DNA of 63,015 nt from Amycolatopsis keratiniphila subsp. keratiniphila (GTDB taxonomy: Bacteria > Actinomycetota > Actinomycetes > Mycobacteriales > Pseudonocardiaceae), in the NCBI RefSeq assembly GCF_001620365.2, contig NZ_LQMT02000002.1, positions 1 through 63,015 on the forward strand, read 5' to 3'. The translations under genes and the position numbers were made by a program. The notes under the pieces were generated by a model. It did not search any database, was not told the origin of the DNA, and was given only the letters and a program-made list of their open reading frames with translations. Below are positions 8,907-18,010 of the stretch, one piece after another; the stretch's first letter is position 1, and the number at the start of each line of letters is the position of its first letter.

Positions 8907-9794
8907 ATGCGCCTTCCCGAACAGGTCATCCCCTGGTATCTCCGCGCCGCCGGCAGGAATCGCGCGTTCCGTTCCGCCAAAAACGCACAAGCGCATATCG
9001 ACGACCTGGCGCTGCGGCCTCGCCCTTACGCACCGCCGCGTCGGCTCGGATTTCCGGTGACCATCGACGTCTCGCGTCGCGACGGCTGGCCGGTTTACCG
9101 TGTGCGCCCCGCGGACGCCGCACCCCGAGGATCCGTCGTGTACACCCACGGCGGAGGTTGGGTGAACGAAATATCCGCAGAGCACTGGCGGCTGGTGGCC
9201 CAGATCGCCGCCAAAGCCCGGACCACAGTCGTGGTGCCGATATACCCGCTGGTCCCGCTCGGCACGGCGGACGCCGTGCTGGACGCCGTCGTCGACCTCG
9301 CCCGCGAGGCGAGCGAACAGCACGGGGAGGTACGACTCGCCGGGGACTCCGCCGGAGGCCAGATCACCCTGTCCGCCGCCATGGTTCTGCGCGACCAGTA
9401 CAACGTCACCCTGCCGAGGACCCTGCTCATCTCGCCGGCCCTGGACCTCACCTGCTCGAATCCCCGGATCCCGCAGGTCCAGCCCAGCGATCCCTGGTTG
9501 GCAGTGCCCGGCATCCGCGTGTTCGCGGACCGCTGGCGCGGCGAGCTGCCCGTCGACGACCCCCGCGTGAGCCCCCTGGCCGGGGACCTGACGGGGCTCG
9601 GTCCGCTCACCGTCTTCACCGGCACCCACGACATCCTCAACCCGGACGCGCACCTGCTGCGGGACCACGCCAAAACGGCAGGGGTCGAGATGGAGTTCCA
9701 CGAGGAGAAGGGGCTCGTGCATGTCTACCCGCTGCTACCCACCCGAACGGGCGAGGCCGCGCGGGCGATCATCGCCGAACGCCTCACAGCCTGA
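8907..9794 (+). CDS. Alpha/beta hydrolase, HSL-type esterase/lipase
   Basis: This is a probable carboxylester hydrolase of the hormone-sensitive-lipase (family IV) group. From the ATG at 8907 the 295-residue protein shows the oxyanion-hole motif HGGGW (81-85), the nucleophile elbow GDSAGG with Ser148, and the acid/base pair Asp242 (THDIL) and His272 (VHVYP). No signal peptide is visible, so it is likely cytoplasmic. An upstream in-frame ATG at 8823 would add 28 unconvincing residues. It lies just after the acetoacetate decarboxylase remnant; the two may once have formed a catabolic unit, but that is speculative. Confidence 0.88.
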   Translation: MRLPEQVIPWYLRAAGRNRAFRSAKNAQAHIDDLALRPRPYAPPRRLGFPVTIDVSRRDGWPVYRVRPADAAPRGSVVYTHGGGWVNEISAEHWRLVAQIAAKARTTVVVPIYPLVPLGTADAVLDAVVDLAREASEQHGEVRLAGDSAGGQITLSAAMVLRDQYNVTLPRTLLISPALDLTCSNPRIPQVQPSDPWLAVPGIRVFADRWRGELPVDDPRVSPLAGDLTGLGPLTVFTGTHDILNPDAHLLRDHAKTAGVEMEFHEEKGLVHVYPLLPTRTGEAARAIIAERLTA

Positions 9795-10049
9795 TCACTC
9801 TCGAACGGGCCGGAGGACGGACGTCTGTTCGGCAAGGTCGACGAGCATCCGAATCCCTTAGGCCATCCACCGTGGCACAAGGGTGTACTCCGGCAGGGGC
9901 TCGGGGCGCCCCTAGCCGCGCACCTGGAGCGGCGCCGGTGAGTCACCTGATCCAGTGATTGAACAGGCCGAGATGAAGCGCCGATACCTTGTGCCCCACT
10001 GCCTGACCCGAGCGGGATAGGCCGCCCGATCGACCAGTAGCGGAGGATT

Positions 10050-10320
10050 TCAAGCTCGGCGTTTGCCCTGCTCACGCAGAGGCCCCAAGCGCGTGGCATC
10101 CAGCAACCTGACGATCTCGCTGTTCTGCTGAGCCCACAGCGGCAACGACCCGAGGTCGGACAGGTCGACCAGCCCCGTACGTGTATAGCGTCGGGGACGG
10201 TCATCGCCTCGATGGCCTGTCGATATGACGCCTCGTCCAGGGTTTTGACGAGTTCCAGCCGAGCGCCCTGGCTGGGGTCCGCATTGTAGCCGATGCGGAT
10301 TCCCCGTGTGCCACGAGGTA
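10050..10320 (-). pseudogene. Decayed coding fragment of unknown family
   Basis: Two consecutive minus-strand frames look coding and are out of register. Upstream (about 10320-10195) reads RIGYNADPSQGARLELVKTL and continues EASYRQAIEAMTVPDAIH. The other frame continues TGLVDLSDLGSLPLWAQQ, then EIVRLLDATRLGPLRE, and stops at 10050. A single frameshift near 10190 would join them. I do not recognise the family. The surrounding 9795-10388 stretch otherwise shows no gene. Confidence 0.35.
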
Positions 10321-10388
10321 GTAGAGGCGAGGCGGAGTCTGGCTCGTCGTGTTCGTCCAGACGCCGCCTCGGCGGTCGGAGTGTGCGG

Positions 10389-12206
10389 TCAGAGTGTGAG
10401 GCTCCAGCGATGGAGGGTGCCGGTGTCGCCGGGTCCGCCGTCGTGGATGGACAGCGTCCAGGTGCCGCGGGCGGTTTCGGTGGTGGAGACGGTGTGGCTC
10501 GTGGTTCCGGTGAGCAGGTGGCAGGTGGTGCCGCCGTAGCTGTGCAGTGGGTAGCTGCGTCCGGCGGGGCTGGTGAGGGTGATGTCGAGGTCTTCGACGC
10601 AGGTGTGGTCCGCTGTGATCGCGACGGTGATCGGGGTGATGGTGTTTCCTGGCGCTGTCGAAGTGATGGTGCTGCGGCTGGTCTGGTAGTCGCGGATGGG
10701 TGTGCTGGTGCTGTTGGTGAAGGTTCGTGCGGTGTCACCGGTGCTGGTGGTGATGGTGATGGGTGTGCTGGCGCGAGAGGTGTTGCCCGCGGCGTCGACG
10801 GCTTTGACGGTGACGGTGTAGCTCGCGCCGGGCGCCAGGCCGGTCACGGTCGTGCTTGTGGTGGTGGAGGTGGCGGCGAGAGTGTCGCCGGTATAGATCT
10901 GGTAGCCGGTGACGGCGGTGTTGTCGGTGGAGGCGTCCCAGGTGAGGGTCGCGGTGGTCGCGGTGACGGCGGTGACGCGGACGGCTGCCGGTGTGGTGGG
11001 TGCCTGGGTGTCGCTGTGCCCCGGGCGGGTCTGCAGGGTCAGGCCCCACTTGCGCAGAGGTTCGTTGATCGGCTGGAAGGTGGACTGATCGCGGGCTCCT
11101 CCTGGTGAGCAGGAGGATTGACCTCCGGAGTGCAGGCCGACGGCTTTGGTTCCGGCGAGCCAAGCTCCGCCGGAGTCCCCGGCGATGGAGCAGGCGGTGG
11201 TGAAGGAGACGCCTTCGATGGTGGCCACGGTGTAGACGACGGTTTGGTCGATGGCGGTGACCTTGCCGCATTGCCAGCCTGAGGCGACGCCGGAATGGCA
11301 GACGGCTTGGTTGACCAGTGGTTCGGTCGAGCCGGTGACGTCAACGGCGGGGCCGCCGTAGGTGTTGACCGACGGGGAGAGTTGCCATGTCGGTTCGGTG
11401 ACGTTGACGACGCCCATGTCTCCTTCTCGGCCGAACACGCTGTGGGTGCCGCCGACGTTGGAGGTGCCGATCCGGTCTTGCTGGCCGCTGCTGCCCCAGG
11501 CGGGCTGGTTGGGGTCGTTGGTGCAGTGGCCGGCGGTCAGGAAATGCCTGCCTCCGGTGGCGTCGGTGGCGGGGAAGCCGATGGAGCAGTTGGCCTCGGC
11601 GCCAGGGAGCCAGCGTCCTCCGGGGCGCACGTCCCCGCCTTGTGGTGTGAGGCGGTCGGCGACGTGGGTGATGCGGACGCCGTTCCCGAGCCTGATGATG
11701 TCTTTGGCGAACTGTTCGGTGGCGTGATCGTCGGCCGCGGCGGCGATCCGGACGGTGACGGTGTCGCTGATCGGGTCGATGCCCCAGCCGGTCACCCCGG
11801 GGATCCCGGTGGCGAGGCGCGCGACTTCGGTACGCAGGCGCTGCAGTTCGGCGCGGCCGCGGGACACGGTCACCGGTGTGGCGCCGGAGGCGGCGACTTG
11901 CGCGGCCCCTGCGGTGTCGGTGACGGCGACCATGAGCCTGCCAGTGGTGTCGTCGAGCCAGGATCCCGGGCTTTGTTCACGGACCTGGGCGGGAAGGGTA
12001 CGGGCGATCGCTTCGGCGGTGTCCTGGGCCAGCAGGCGGTTCCGCGCCGCGTCCCGGCTGATTCCCAGATCGCGGCTGAGCGCGTCGACGAGCGCGGTGG
12101 GTGGGGACCCGGGCGGCGGCGAGACAGCCGACGCCGGCAGGGGCGGCAAAAGAGCGAGGGCGAAAGCGGCACCGGAAGCGAGGGTCGTGAGAGTGCGAAT
12201 GTGCAT
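10389..12206 (-). CDS. Secreted S1 (streptogrisin-like) protease with FN3 and P-type domains
   Basis: This is an exported chymotrypsin-fold serine protease. The 605-residue preproprotein has a signal peptide (ALALLPPLPASA, residues 1-27), a propeptide of about 170 residues typical of alpha-lytic/streptogrisin zymogens, and a catalytic domain with His227 (TAGHC), Asp263 (GDMGVV) and Ser345 (GDSGGAW). A fibronectin type III domain (about 402-487) follows. The last domain (about 495-605, ending GTLHRWSLTL) resembles the P/Homo B domain of proprotein convertases. Cys pairs fit disulphides outside the cell. It follows the subtilase gene on the same strand, separated by 78 bp with a strong hairpin, so expression may be shared but attenuated. 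The FN3 and C-terminal domains probably aid adhesion to substrate. Confidence 0.93.
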   Translation of the reverse strand: MHIRTLTTLASGAAFALALLPPLPASAVSPPPGSPPTALVDALSRDLGISRDAARNRLLAQDTAEAIARTLPAQVREQSPGSWLDDTTGRLMVAVTDTAGAAQVAASGATPVTVSRGRAELQRLRTEVARLATGIPGVTGWGIDPISDTVTVRIAAAADDHATEQFAKDIIRLGNGVRITHVADRLTPQGGDVRPGGRWLPGAEANCSIGFPATDATGGRHFLTAGHCTNDPNQPAWGSSGQQDRIGTSNVGGTHSVFGREGDMGVVNVTEPTWQLSPSVNTYGGPAVDVTGSTEPLVNQAVCHSGVASGWQCGKVTAIDQTVVYTVATIEGVSFTTACSIAGDSGGAWLAGTKAVGLHSGGQSSCSPGGARDQSTFQPINEPLRKWGLTLQTRPGHSDTQAPTTPAAVRVTAVTATTATLTWDASTDNTAVTGYQIYTGDTLAATSTTTSTTVTGLAPGASYTVTVKAVDAAGNTSRASTPITITTSTGDTARTFTNSTSTPIRDYQTSRSTITSTAPGNTITPITVAITADHTCVEDLDITLTSPAGRSYPLHSYGGTTCHLLTGTTSHTVSTTETARGTWTLSIHDGGPGDTGTLHRWSLTL

Positions 12207-12232
12207 GACTTTCTCCAGGCGAAGGGGAGGGA

Positions 12233-12259
12233 GGGGTCCCCGCCTCAGACGGGGACCCC
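12233..12259 (-). terminator. Perfect 10-bp stem-loop between the two protease genes
   Basis: GGGGTCCCCG at 12233-12242 pairs perfectly with CGGGGACCCC at 12250-12259 around a 7-nt loop. It lies between the subtilase stop (12285) and the S1 protease start (12206), so it could terminate most subtilase transcripts or attenuate the downstream gene. There is no T tract. Confidence 0.65.
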
Positions 12260-12284
12260 GGTGTCACTCGGCGGGGGTGGTGGC

Positions 12285-14252
12285 TCAGCGACGGGTGATG
12301 CGGAGGTCGTCCACTCCGGCTTCGACAAGGCTTCCGCCCGCCGCGTCGGCGGCCTCGACGGCGATCCGGATCGTCTTGCCCGCCAGCGCGGTCAGGTCGG
12401 CGGTCGCGGTGGACCACTGCGCCGCGGTGTCAATGGAGCCGGTCTTCTTGTCGAACAGAACCGTCGCTCCGTCGGGAGTGATGGCCCGGACGCGGAGGTA
12501 GTCCGCGCCCGTTGAGTTGGACAGGTAGCCCAGGAACCAGGACAGCTTGAGCGACAGCGTGCCGCTGGCAGGCAGCTGGACCGGGCCGGACAGTGCGCTC
12601 GTGACGCCGCCGTCGAGGTCGTTGTCACCCACCGAAGCCCCTGCGGCCGCGCCGGTGACCAGGGCGCGTGTGCCGCTGGTGGTGTCGCCGCGCTGCATGG
12701 TCAGCGAGTTGTAGTTGGTGGCCGACGGCGCGGCCACCTCGAAGCGGCCGGCGGTCGCGGTGTCCGTGCCTCCGGGGTTGATCGTCCAGGCCGTCGGGTT
12801 CTCGAAGTCCGAGGTGTAGACGGGTGTCTCCGGATCCGGTTCGGGATCGGGGTCGGGTTTTCCGCCGGAGACCGCGGCCAGTGCGTTGGCGATGCCCTCA
12901 CCGAAGTGGGAGTTCTTCGCCGTGGTGCCGGTGCAGCGGCTGTCCCCGGCCGGGCAGGCGGTGTCGATGGCCTGGGTGAGCAGCATCGTGCGCAGCTGAT
13001 CGACGGTGGCCTGCGGATGTGCGGACGCGAGGAGGGCGACGACCCCGGCGGCGTGCGGGGAGGACGCGGACGTTCCGTTGAAGGTCGTGTACCCACCGCC
13101 CAGCGCGGTGGTGTTGATCATCGCCGAGCCTTCGCCGCCGGGCGCGGTCAGCTCGACGGTGTCGAGACCGTAGTTGGAGTAGGAGGCCAGCTTCTTGTCG
13201 ATGGTGTCCGCGGTGACCGAAACGGCGTTGGGCAGGTCGCCGGGCAGGAACAGGCCGGGCTCGGTGTCGAGGTTGGTGGAGTAGTTCCCGGCGGCAGCGA
13301 CGGTGACGCCACCCTTGCCCCGGGCGTAGTCGACGGCGCGTCGGACACCCTCGATCACCGCGGCCTGATCGGGATCGTTCGGGTTGTTGTACATGACGGG
13401 GTCGACGTAGTAGCTGTTGTTGGTGACCTTGAAACCGTGATCGGCCGACCACATCAGGCCGCAGACCACGTTCTCGGGGAACATGTTCCCCGACGGCTCC
13501 ATCACCTTGACCGACGCGATCCGCACGTTCGGCGCGACACCGATGACACCCTTGCCGTTCTTCGCCGCTGCGACGATCCCGGCGACCGACGTACCGTGGC
13601 CCGCCGCGGGAGCGCCGGCGTCCGGCTCCCAGGCGCCGGGAGCGGTGTTGGGTCTGCCGTAGAGGCAGGACACCGAGTTCGCAGCGTCGAAGTTGTCCCG
13701 AAGGTCCTCGTGGGTGCCCTGGACGCCGGTGTCGAGGATCCCGACGGTGACGTTGCGGCTGCCCGGGTTGATCGCCCAGGCCTTGTCCGCGCCCATCTGC
13801 TGCATGTTCCAGTCGACAGGCTCCGCAGGCGCCGCGATCGCCGAACCCAGCTGAGGTTCGAGGTAGCGGCGCGCGGTCGAGTCCTGTCCCGCGCGCGCGG
13901 GACGAATTCCTTCCGGCGGGACGTCGTAACCGCCTCGCGTGTCACCGACCTTCTGCACTCCGGTCACGTTGCGCATCTTGGCCGCGAAGTCGTCGGCTCC
14001 CGAATGCGCGAGAACGACACCGATCGGGGCGAAGGTGTTCCGCACCGTTCCGCCGTTGGCGGTGACCGCTCTCGCGGCGGAGTCGGAGTTGCCGGGATCG
14101 GTCAGCACCAGGTAGGCGCGGACGCTGTCGGCGACGTGCGTGCCGGACAGCGGTGTCGCCGACGATCCCTGGGTCGACAGGGTGGTGGCTGCTACCGCGA
14201 ACGCCAGTACGGCCGCGGTTCTCGTCCCGAGGCAAAGCCGGGTTGGTGTCAT
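12285..14252 (-). CDS. Secreted S8 subtilisin-like protease
   Basis: This is an exported subtilase. I chose the ATG at 14252, 10 or so bases after a GAGGAGG site; an earlier in-frame codon would add 47 arginine-rich residues before the signal peptide. The 655-residue product has a signal peptide (AAVLAFAVAATTLSTQG), an inhibitor-I9-like propeptide (about 40-110) and a catalytic domain with Asp174 (GILDTGVQGTH), His219 (GHGTSVAGI), oxyanion Asn323 (AAAGNY) and Ser395 (FNGTSASSPHAAG). An acidic Pro linker (PDPDPEPDPETP) leads to a C-terminal beta-sandwich-like domain ending DDLRITRR. It probably forms a secreted proteolysis pair with the downstream S1 protease and is divergent from the LAL regulator, its candidate controller. 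Confidence 0.94.
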   Translation of the reverse strand: MTPTRLCLGTRTAAVLAFAVAATTLSTQGSSATPLSGTHVADSVRAYLVLTDPGNSDSAARAVTANGGTVRNTFAPIGVVLAHSGADDFAAKMRNVTGVQKVGDTRGGYDVPPEGIRPARAGQDSTARRYLEPQLGSAIAAPAEPVDWNMQQMGADKAWAINPGSRNVTVGILDTGVQGTHEDLRDNFDAANSVSCLYGRPNTAPGAWEPDAGAPAAGHGTSVAGIVAAAKNGKGVIGVAPNVRIASVKVMEPSGNMFPENVVCGLMWSADHGFKVTNNSYYVDPVMYNNPNDPDQAAVIEGVRRAVDYARGKGGVTVAAAGNYSTNLDTEPGLFLPGDLPNAVSVTADTIDKKLASYSNYGLDTVELTAPGGEGSAMINTTALGGGYTTFNGTSASSPHAAGVVALLASAHPQATVDQLRTMLLTQAIDTACPAGDSRCTGTTAKNSHFGEGIANALAAVSGGKPDPDPEPDPETPVYTSDFENPTAWTINPGGTDTATAGRFEVAAPSATNYNSLTMQRGDTTSGTRALVTGAAAGASVGDNDLDGGVTSALSGPVQLPASGTLSLKLSWFLGYLSNSTGADYLRVRAITPDGATVLFDKKTGSIDTAAQWSTATADLTALAGKTIRIAVEAADAAGGSLVEAGVDDLRITRR

Positions 14253-14490
14253 GGCGGGGAACCTCCTCGAGGAAACGTCCGTTCCTCTCGGCCCACGACG
14301 ATCCTCACGTCGCAGAGCACTATCAATCCGTGCCGCCACGCACGAAAACCCCCTTGCGACACGCACAAAAGCCCACGGCGCGTATCCCAGCATCGCCGTG
14401 AAAGCGCGGTCCGGAGAGGCCGCCGGGGAACGAGAATGACCGGACTTTCTGCGGGTTGATCGCCGTTGCGACTGTGCTTACGGTGTGCCG

Positions 14491-17310
14491 ATGACTACAG
14501 GTGGTGCAGCGGCGAGCACCGCCAGCCGCCAAGCTGGCGTGACGTCCGTGACTAGGCGGAAGGTCGAGGACCAGATTGTCGCTCTCCTCAAGCACACCTC
14601 GGCCGTTGCGCTGGTCGAAGGTGAACTCGGCGTGGGAAAGTCACACCTGCTCGACCGGATCAGAGCCTCGACCGCGAGCATGACGCGCACGATGGTGCCC
14701 GGGCACTGCACACCGGGATGCGGCCCGCTTCAGCCAGTGCTGGAAGCTGTGCTCGCAGCTCCCGACCTCGTCCCCCAGCAGGGGAATCCGGTGCTCGGCG
14801 CGTTGGTGTCGTCGCTACCTGAACTCGCCGACCGGCTACCGCCGTCGCTCCCGTCGCTTTCCGACCCGCGCGCAGACCTCGCTCGCCGCCTGCGTGCACT
14901 TCACGTCCTGTTCTCGTCACCCGAGCCCGCGGTCCTGCTTCTCGACGACGTGCACTGGGCCGATGACGGCACCCGCGCGCTCCTCCAGTACTTCGCGCGC
15001 CGCCCACCCGTCAACCTGGCAATGGTCCTGACCTATCGGCCGTACGAGCACCCCATGTACCTCATGCACCGGGGCACCTCGGGCTTCCCGGTGAAACACA
15101 TCCTGCTCGAGCCGCTCGACGACGGCGACACTGTCGTCTTGGCGGAGCGCCTCTGCGAAGGTGCCCCACTGCCTCAGGACACGCGAGCACTTCTCCCGCT
15201 GACCGAGGGGATCCCGCTCGCGATCACCGCCTTGGTCAGGGACGCCTTCGCGCTCTCCGCCCAGCGTCACCCCACCCTCCCCGCCGCCTTGCGGGACGCT
15301 TACCTCGAACCGCTGCAGCAGCAGAACCGTGATCTCCGCGGCCTGGTGCGTGCTGCTGCCGTCTGCGTCGACGGAGCCACTGAAGCCGAGCTGAAGGGCT
15401 TGTCGGGATTGAGCGAGGCCGCGATCAGCACCGCCCTTCCGATAGCTCTCGCTACTGGAATCCTTCGCGAAATCCGGCCGAACCGGTTCGGTTGTCACCG
15501 TGAGCTCGCCCGGCAAGCCATCCACGATGCGACACCTGTTGTCCTTCGCCGACGACTTCACCGCACCGCCGCGACGCTGTGGCCGGACGACCCCATCCGC
15601 ACAGCCCACCACCTGTTCCAGGCTGGCGATCTCGACCGCTGGCGCATACATAGCGAACACAGCGCAGAGACCGCCATCGGCGCCGGTGACTGGAGCACCG
15701 CCGTCCAACTGCTGCGCGAGGTGCTGTGGCGGGCCGAACTCGCCACCGACGAACGCGTTCATCTGGCGATGACACTCAGCCGGGCGGCGTTCGACGGATT
15801 GGACAACGAGCACATCATCGCCACCGTCCGCGACATCCTCAGCGCGGTTCCCCTGCCGGAGGCGGTCCGCGGTGAACTTCGGAACAACTTGGGCATCCTT
15901 CTGCTCAGCCAGGCCGGTGACCACGTCGGCGGATACCACGAACTCGAACACGCCGCCGGCGAACTCGAACAGAGCAATCCAGCGCTCGCGCTGAAAGTCA
16001 TGTCCTCCTTAGCGATTCCCTACACCGGCCGACGTCACATCAGCACCCACCTCGCCTGGCTCGACCGGGTAGAGGCCGGCCTCACCGACCCTGCGATCCG
16101 ACCCGACCCGCTCACCGCCGAAACCATCCACGTCAACAAACTGACCACGCTCATGAGCATCGGCTCACCGAAGGCCTGGCACGCGGCCAGCTTGCTGACC
16201 GAGGACACCGACGACCCAGGACTGGCCCGGCAACGGCTTCGCGGCTGTCTTAACCTCACCGACAGCGCCAGCTGGCTCGGCCACTACACCGCCGCCCGCC
16301 GCTACCTCAGCCGCGGCCGACTCTGGTCCCGGCAACTGGGCGCTGCCTACCTCACCGAACAACTGCATGTCGCCGCCGTGCTGCTGGACTGGTTGAGCGG
16401 CGACTGGACCAACCTCCGCGACACCGCCGAAACACTGATCACCCGCTATGCCGCCCTGCCCCTGGTCGCCTCCGAATGCCGTCTGGTCGCCGGAGCCCTC
16501 GCGTTCGAACTTGGCGACACCGCCGCCGCCATCGCTCACCTCACCGACATCAGCGCGGCACACCCCGACACCACGGCCGCACCCCCGATCAGCGCCACCG
16601 CCGCCGCACTACTGGCCCGTCACCACTACCACCGCGGCGCGAAGACAACCGCCATGCGCCATCTCGACGCCGCCCTCGGTGTCATCGCCGATACCGGAAT
16701 GTCGGTGTGGGCCAGCGACATTCTGCCCGTCGCCGCCGAATTGCTCCCTCACGCAGCACGCACGCGGGAACTACAGCAACTGCTCGACACCACGACCGCC
16801 GACCTCAACAACACCGACGCTCCCTCAGCGAAAGCCGGACTCGCCCTGGCCCGGGCGATGACTCACGACTTCACACAAAGCCCGCCCACCACAGTCCTCG
16901 ACGCCTACGACCACGCCTTGGCCTGTTACACCGAACTGCCCCGTCCCCAATGGATCGCCACCATCCACGTTCTGCGGGACCGCTACGCCCACACGGTCCT
17001 CCACCACGACACCAACGACCTCGCCATCGCCGCCGACATCTTCGGCACCCTCGGCGCCACCACCTCTCAACGCCGCTGCCAGAACCTGCTAAAAAGCAGG
17101 ACCCCCCGCAAACGCGGCCGCCCTGGCTACGGCCCGCAACTATCACCCCGCGAAGCCGAAGTCGCCGCACTAGCCTGCGACGGACACACCAACGCCCACA
17201 TCGCCCACCGCCTCGGGTTGTCCATCCGCACCGTCGAACAACACATCGCCCACGCTCTCCGCAAAACCGGAGCCACCTCCCGACATGACCTCGCCGCTCA
17301 CACCGGATGA
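14491..17310 (+). CDS. LAL-family LuxR regulator (AAA-TPR-HTH)
   Basis: This is a large ATP-binding regulator of the LuxR family. From the ATG at 14491 it is 939 residues (a GTG six bases earlier is possible). An N-terminal AAA/STAND domain has the P-loop GELGVGKSHLL near residues 44-54 and Walker B VLLLDDVHWAD. A long alpha-helical, TPR-like middle follows. The C-terminal LuxR helix-turn-helix reads LSPREAEVAALACDG then LSIRTVEQHIAHALRK. The family binds ATP and inducers such as sugars and activates neighbouring operons. Divergent orientation with a 238-bp gap to the subtilase gene suggests it controls the secreted proteases. Arg/Pro-rich overlapping frames are shadows. Confidence 0.93.
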   Translation: MTTGGAAASTASRQAGVTSVTRRKVEDQIVALLKHTSAVALVEGELGVGKSHLLDRIRASTASMTRTMVPGHCTPGCGPLQPVLEAVLAAPDLVPQQGNPVLGALVSSLPELADRLPPSLPSLSDPRADLARRLRALHVLFSSPEPAVLLLDDVHWADDGTRALLQYFARRPPVNLAMVLTYRPYEHPMYLMHRGTSGFPVKHILLEPLDDGDTVVLAERLCEGAPLPQDTRALLPLTEGIPLAITALVRDAFALSAQRHPTLPAALRDAYLEPLQQQNRDLRGLVRAAAVCVDGATEAELKGLSGLSEAAISTALPIALATGILREIRPNRFGCHRELARQAIHDATPVVLRRRLHRTAATLWPDDPIRTAHHLFQAGDLDRWRIHSEHSAETAIGAGDWSTAVQLLREVLWRAELATDERVHLAMTLSRAAFDGLDNEHIIATVRDILSAVPLPEAVRGELRNNLGILLLSQAGDHVGGYHELEHAAGELEQSNPALALKVMSSLAIPYTGRRHISTHLAWLDRVEAGLTDPAIRPDPLTAETIHVNKLTTLMSIGSPKAWHAASLLTEDTDDPGLARQRLRGCLNLTDSASWLGHYTAARRYLSRGRLWSRQLGAAYLTEQLHVAAVLLDWLSGDWTNLRDTAETLITRYAALPLVASECRLVAGALAFELGDTAAAIAHLTDISAAHPDTTAAPPISATAAALLARHHYHRGAKTTAMRHLDAALGVIADTGMSVWASDILPVAAELLPHAARTRELQQLLDTTTADLNNTDAPSAKAGLALARAMTHDFTQSPPTTVLDAYDHALACYTELPRPQWIATIHVLRDRYAHTVLHHDTNDLAIAADIFGTLGATTSQRRCQNLLKSRTPRKRGRPGYGPQLSPREAEVAALACDGHTNAHIAHRLGLSIRTVEQHIAHALRKTGATSRHDLAAHTG

Positions 17311-17392
17311 CCAGCTTCTCCGGGAGGCCGGACGGATTCCGAGGAATGTGACGCTGCCGCCGTAGGCCGCGATCATCAGCCGAGTGAACGGC

Positions 17393-18010
17393 TCACCACC
17401 ACTTCGTCCACCGCGACTCGGCGGGGACCACCTTCGCGTCGACCTGATGCGTGCAGGGATGCGGGCTCGCCGACCCGGCCGCTCCGACCCGGGCCCAGAA
17501 CGCGACAGCGACCGGGTCGCGCCCGATGGGCAGCATCGACCAGTCGAATCTGGCGCCCCGCTCCATGGCGGCGTGCACCAGCACACGGCCCGCGCCACGA
17601 CGTCGATGCTTCTCCTCGACCTCGACATGGACGAGGATCGCGCGCCGGTCGACCGGGCACAGCGACAAGCGCACCTCGCCGAAGACCGTGCGCCCTAGGC
17701 GAAGCTGGATGGCGCCGATCCCGGCGGACACCGGTGGCGGCAGGACGACCAGGCGCAGCCCGTACTCGTCCACACCGGTTTCCATCACCTGCCGCGCGAC
17801 AGCGGTGTCGATCATCGCCCAGACACCGCCTTCACCGGTCAACGCGTGGCAGGCCTCGCACAGCCATTCCGGAGCCCGATAGTCCTGCGACCAGCCCTGC
17901 CGCACGCCACCGACCGCCAACTCATGCCCCCACGGGCACCGCTTCGGGGCACCCGAGCCTGGCCGGATCGGCACCTCCAGCGTCCGCCACTCCCGGTTCG
18001 CCCCAGTCAC
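17393..18010 (-). CDS. GNAT-like acetyltransferase with N-terminal Cys motif
   Basis: The 205-residue protein contains an acetyl-CoA binding signature, HVEVEEKHRRRGAGRVLVHAA (V/I-x-x-x-x-R-x-x-G-x-G/A type, about residues 126-146), followed by AVAFWARVG. That supports a GNAT fold. The N-terminus has RCPWGHE and WLCEACH, four potential metal ligands not typical of simple GNATs, so a small zinc-binding extension is likely. Its ATG overlaps the dnaE2 stop codon as ATGA, so it was translationally coupled to dnaE2. With dnaE2 now interrupted, its expression presumably depends on transcription from within the element or the truncated gene. Substrate unknown. Confidence 0.7.
   Translation of the reverse strand: MTGANREWRTLEVPIRPGSGAPKRCPWGHELAVGGVRQGWSQDYRAPEWLCEACHALTGEGGVWAMIDTAVARQVMETGVDEYGLRLVVLPPPVSAGIGAIQLRLGRTVFGEVRLSLCPVDRRAILVHVEVEEKHRRRGAGRVLVHAAMERGARFDWSMLPIGRDPVAVAFWARVGAAGSASPHPCTHQVDAKVVPAESRWTKWW

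Noticed and set aside
9725..10738. A 337-codon minus-strand frame entering the S1 protease
   Set aside because: Its first part is an out-of-frame reading of the protease P-domain. Only the 10050-10320 piece has protein-like character and is reported as a remnant.
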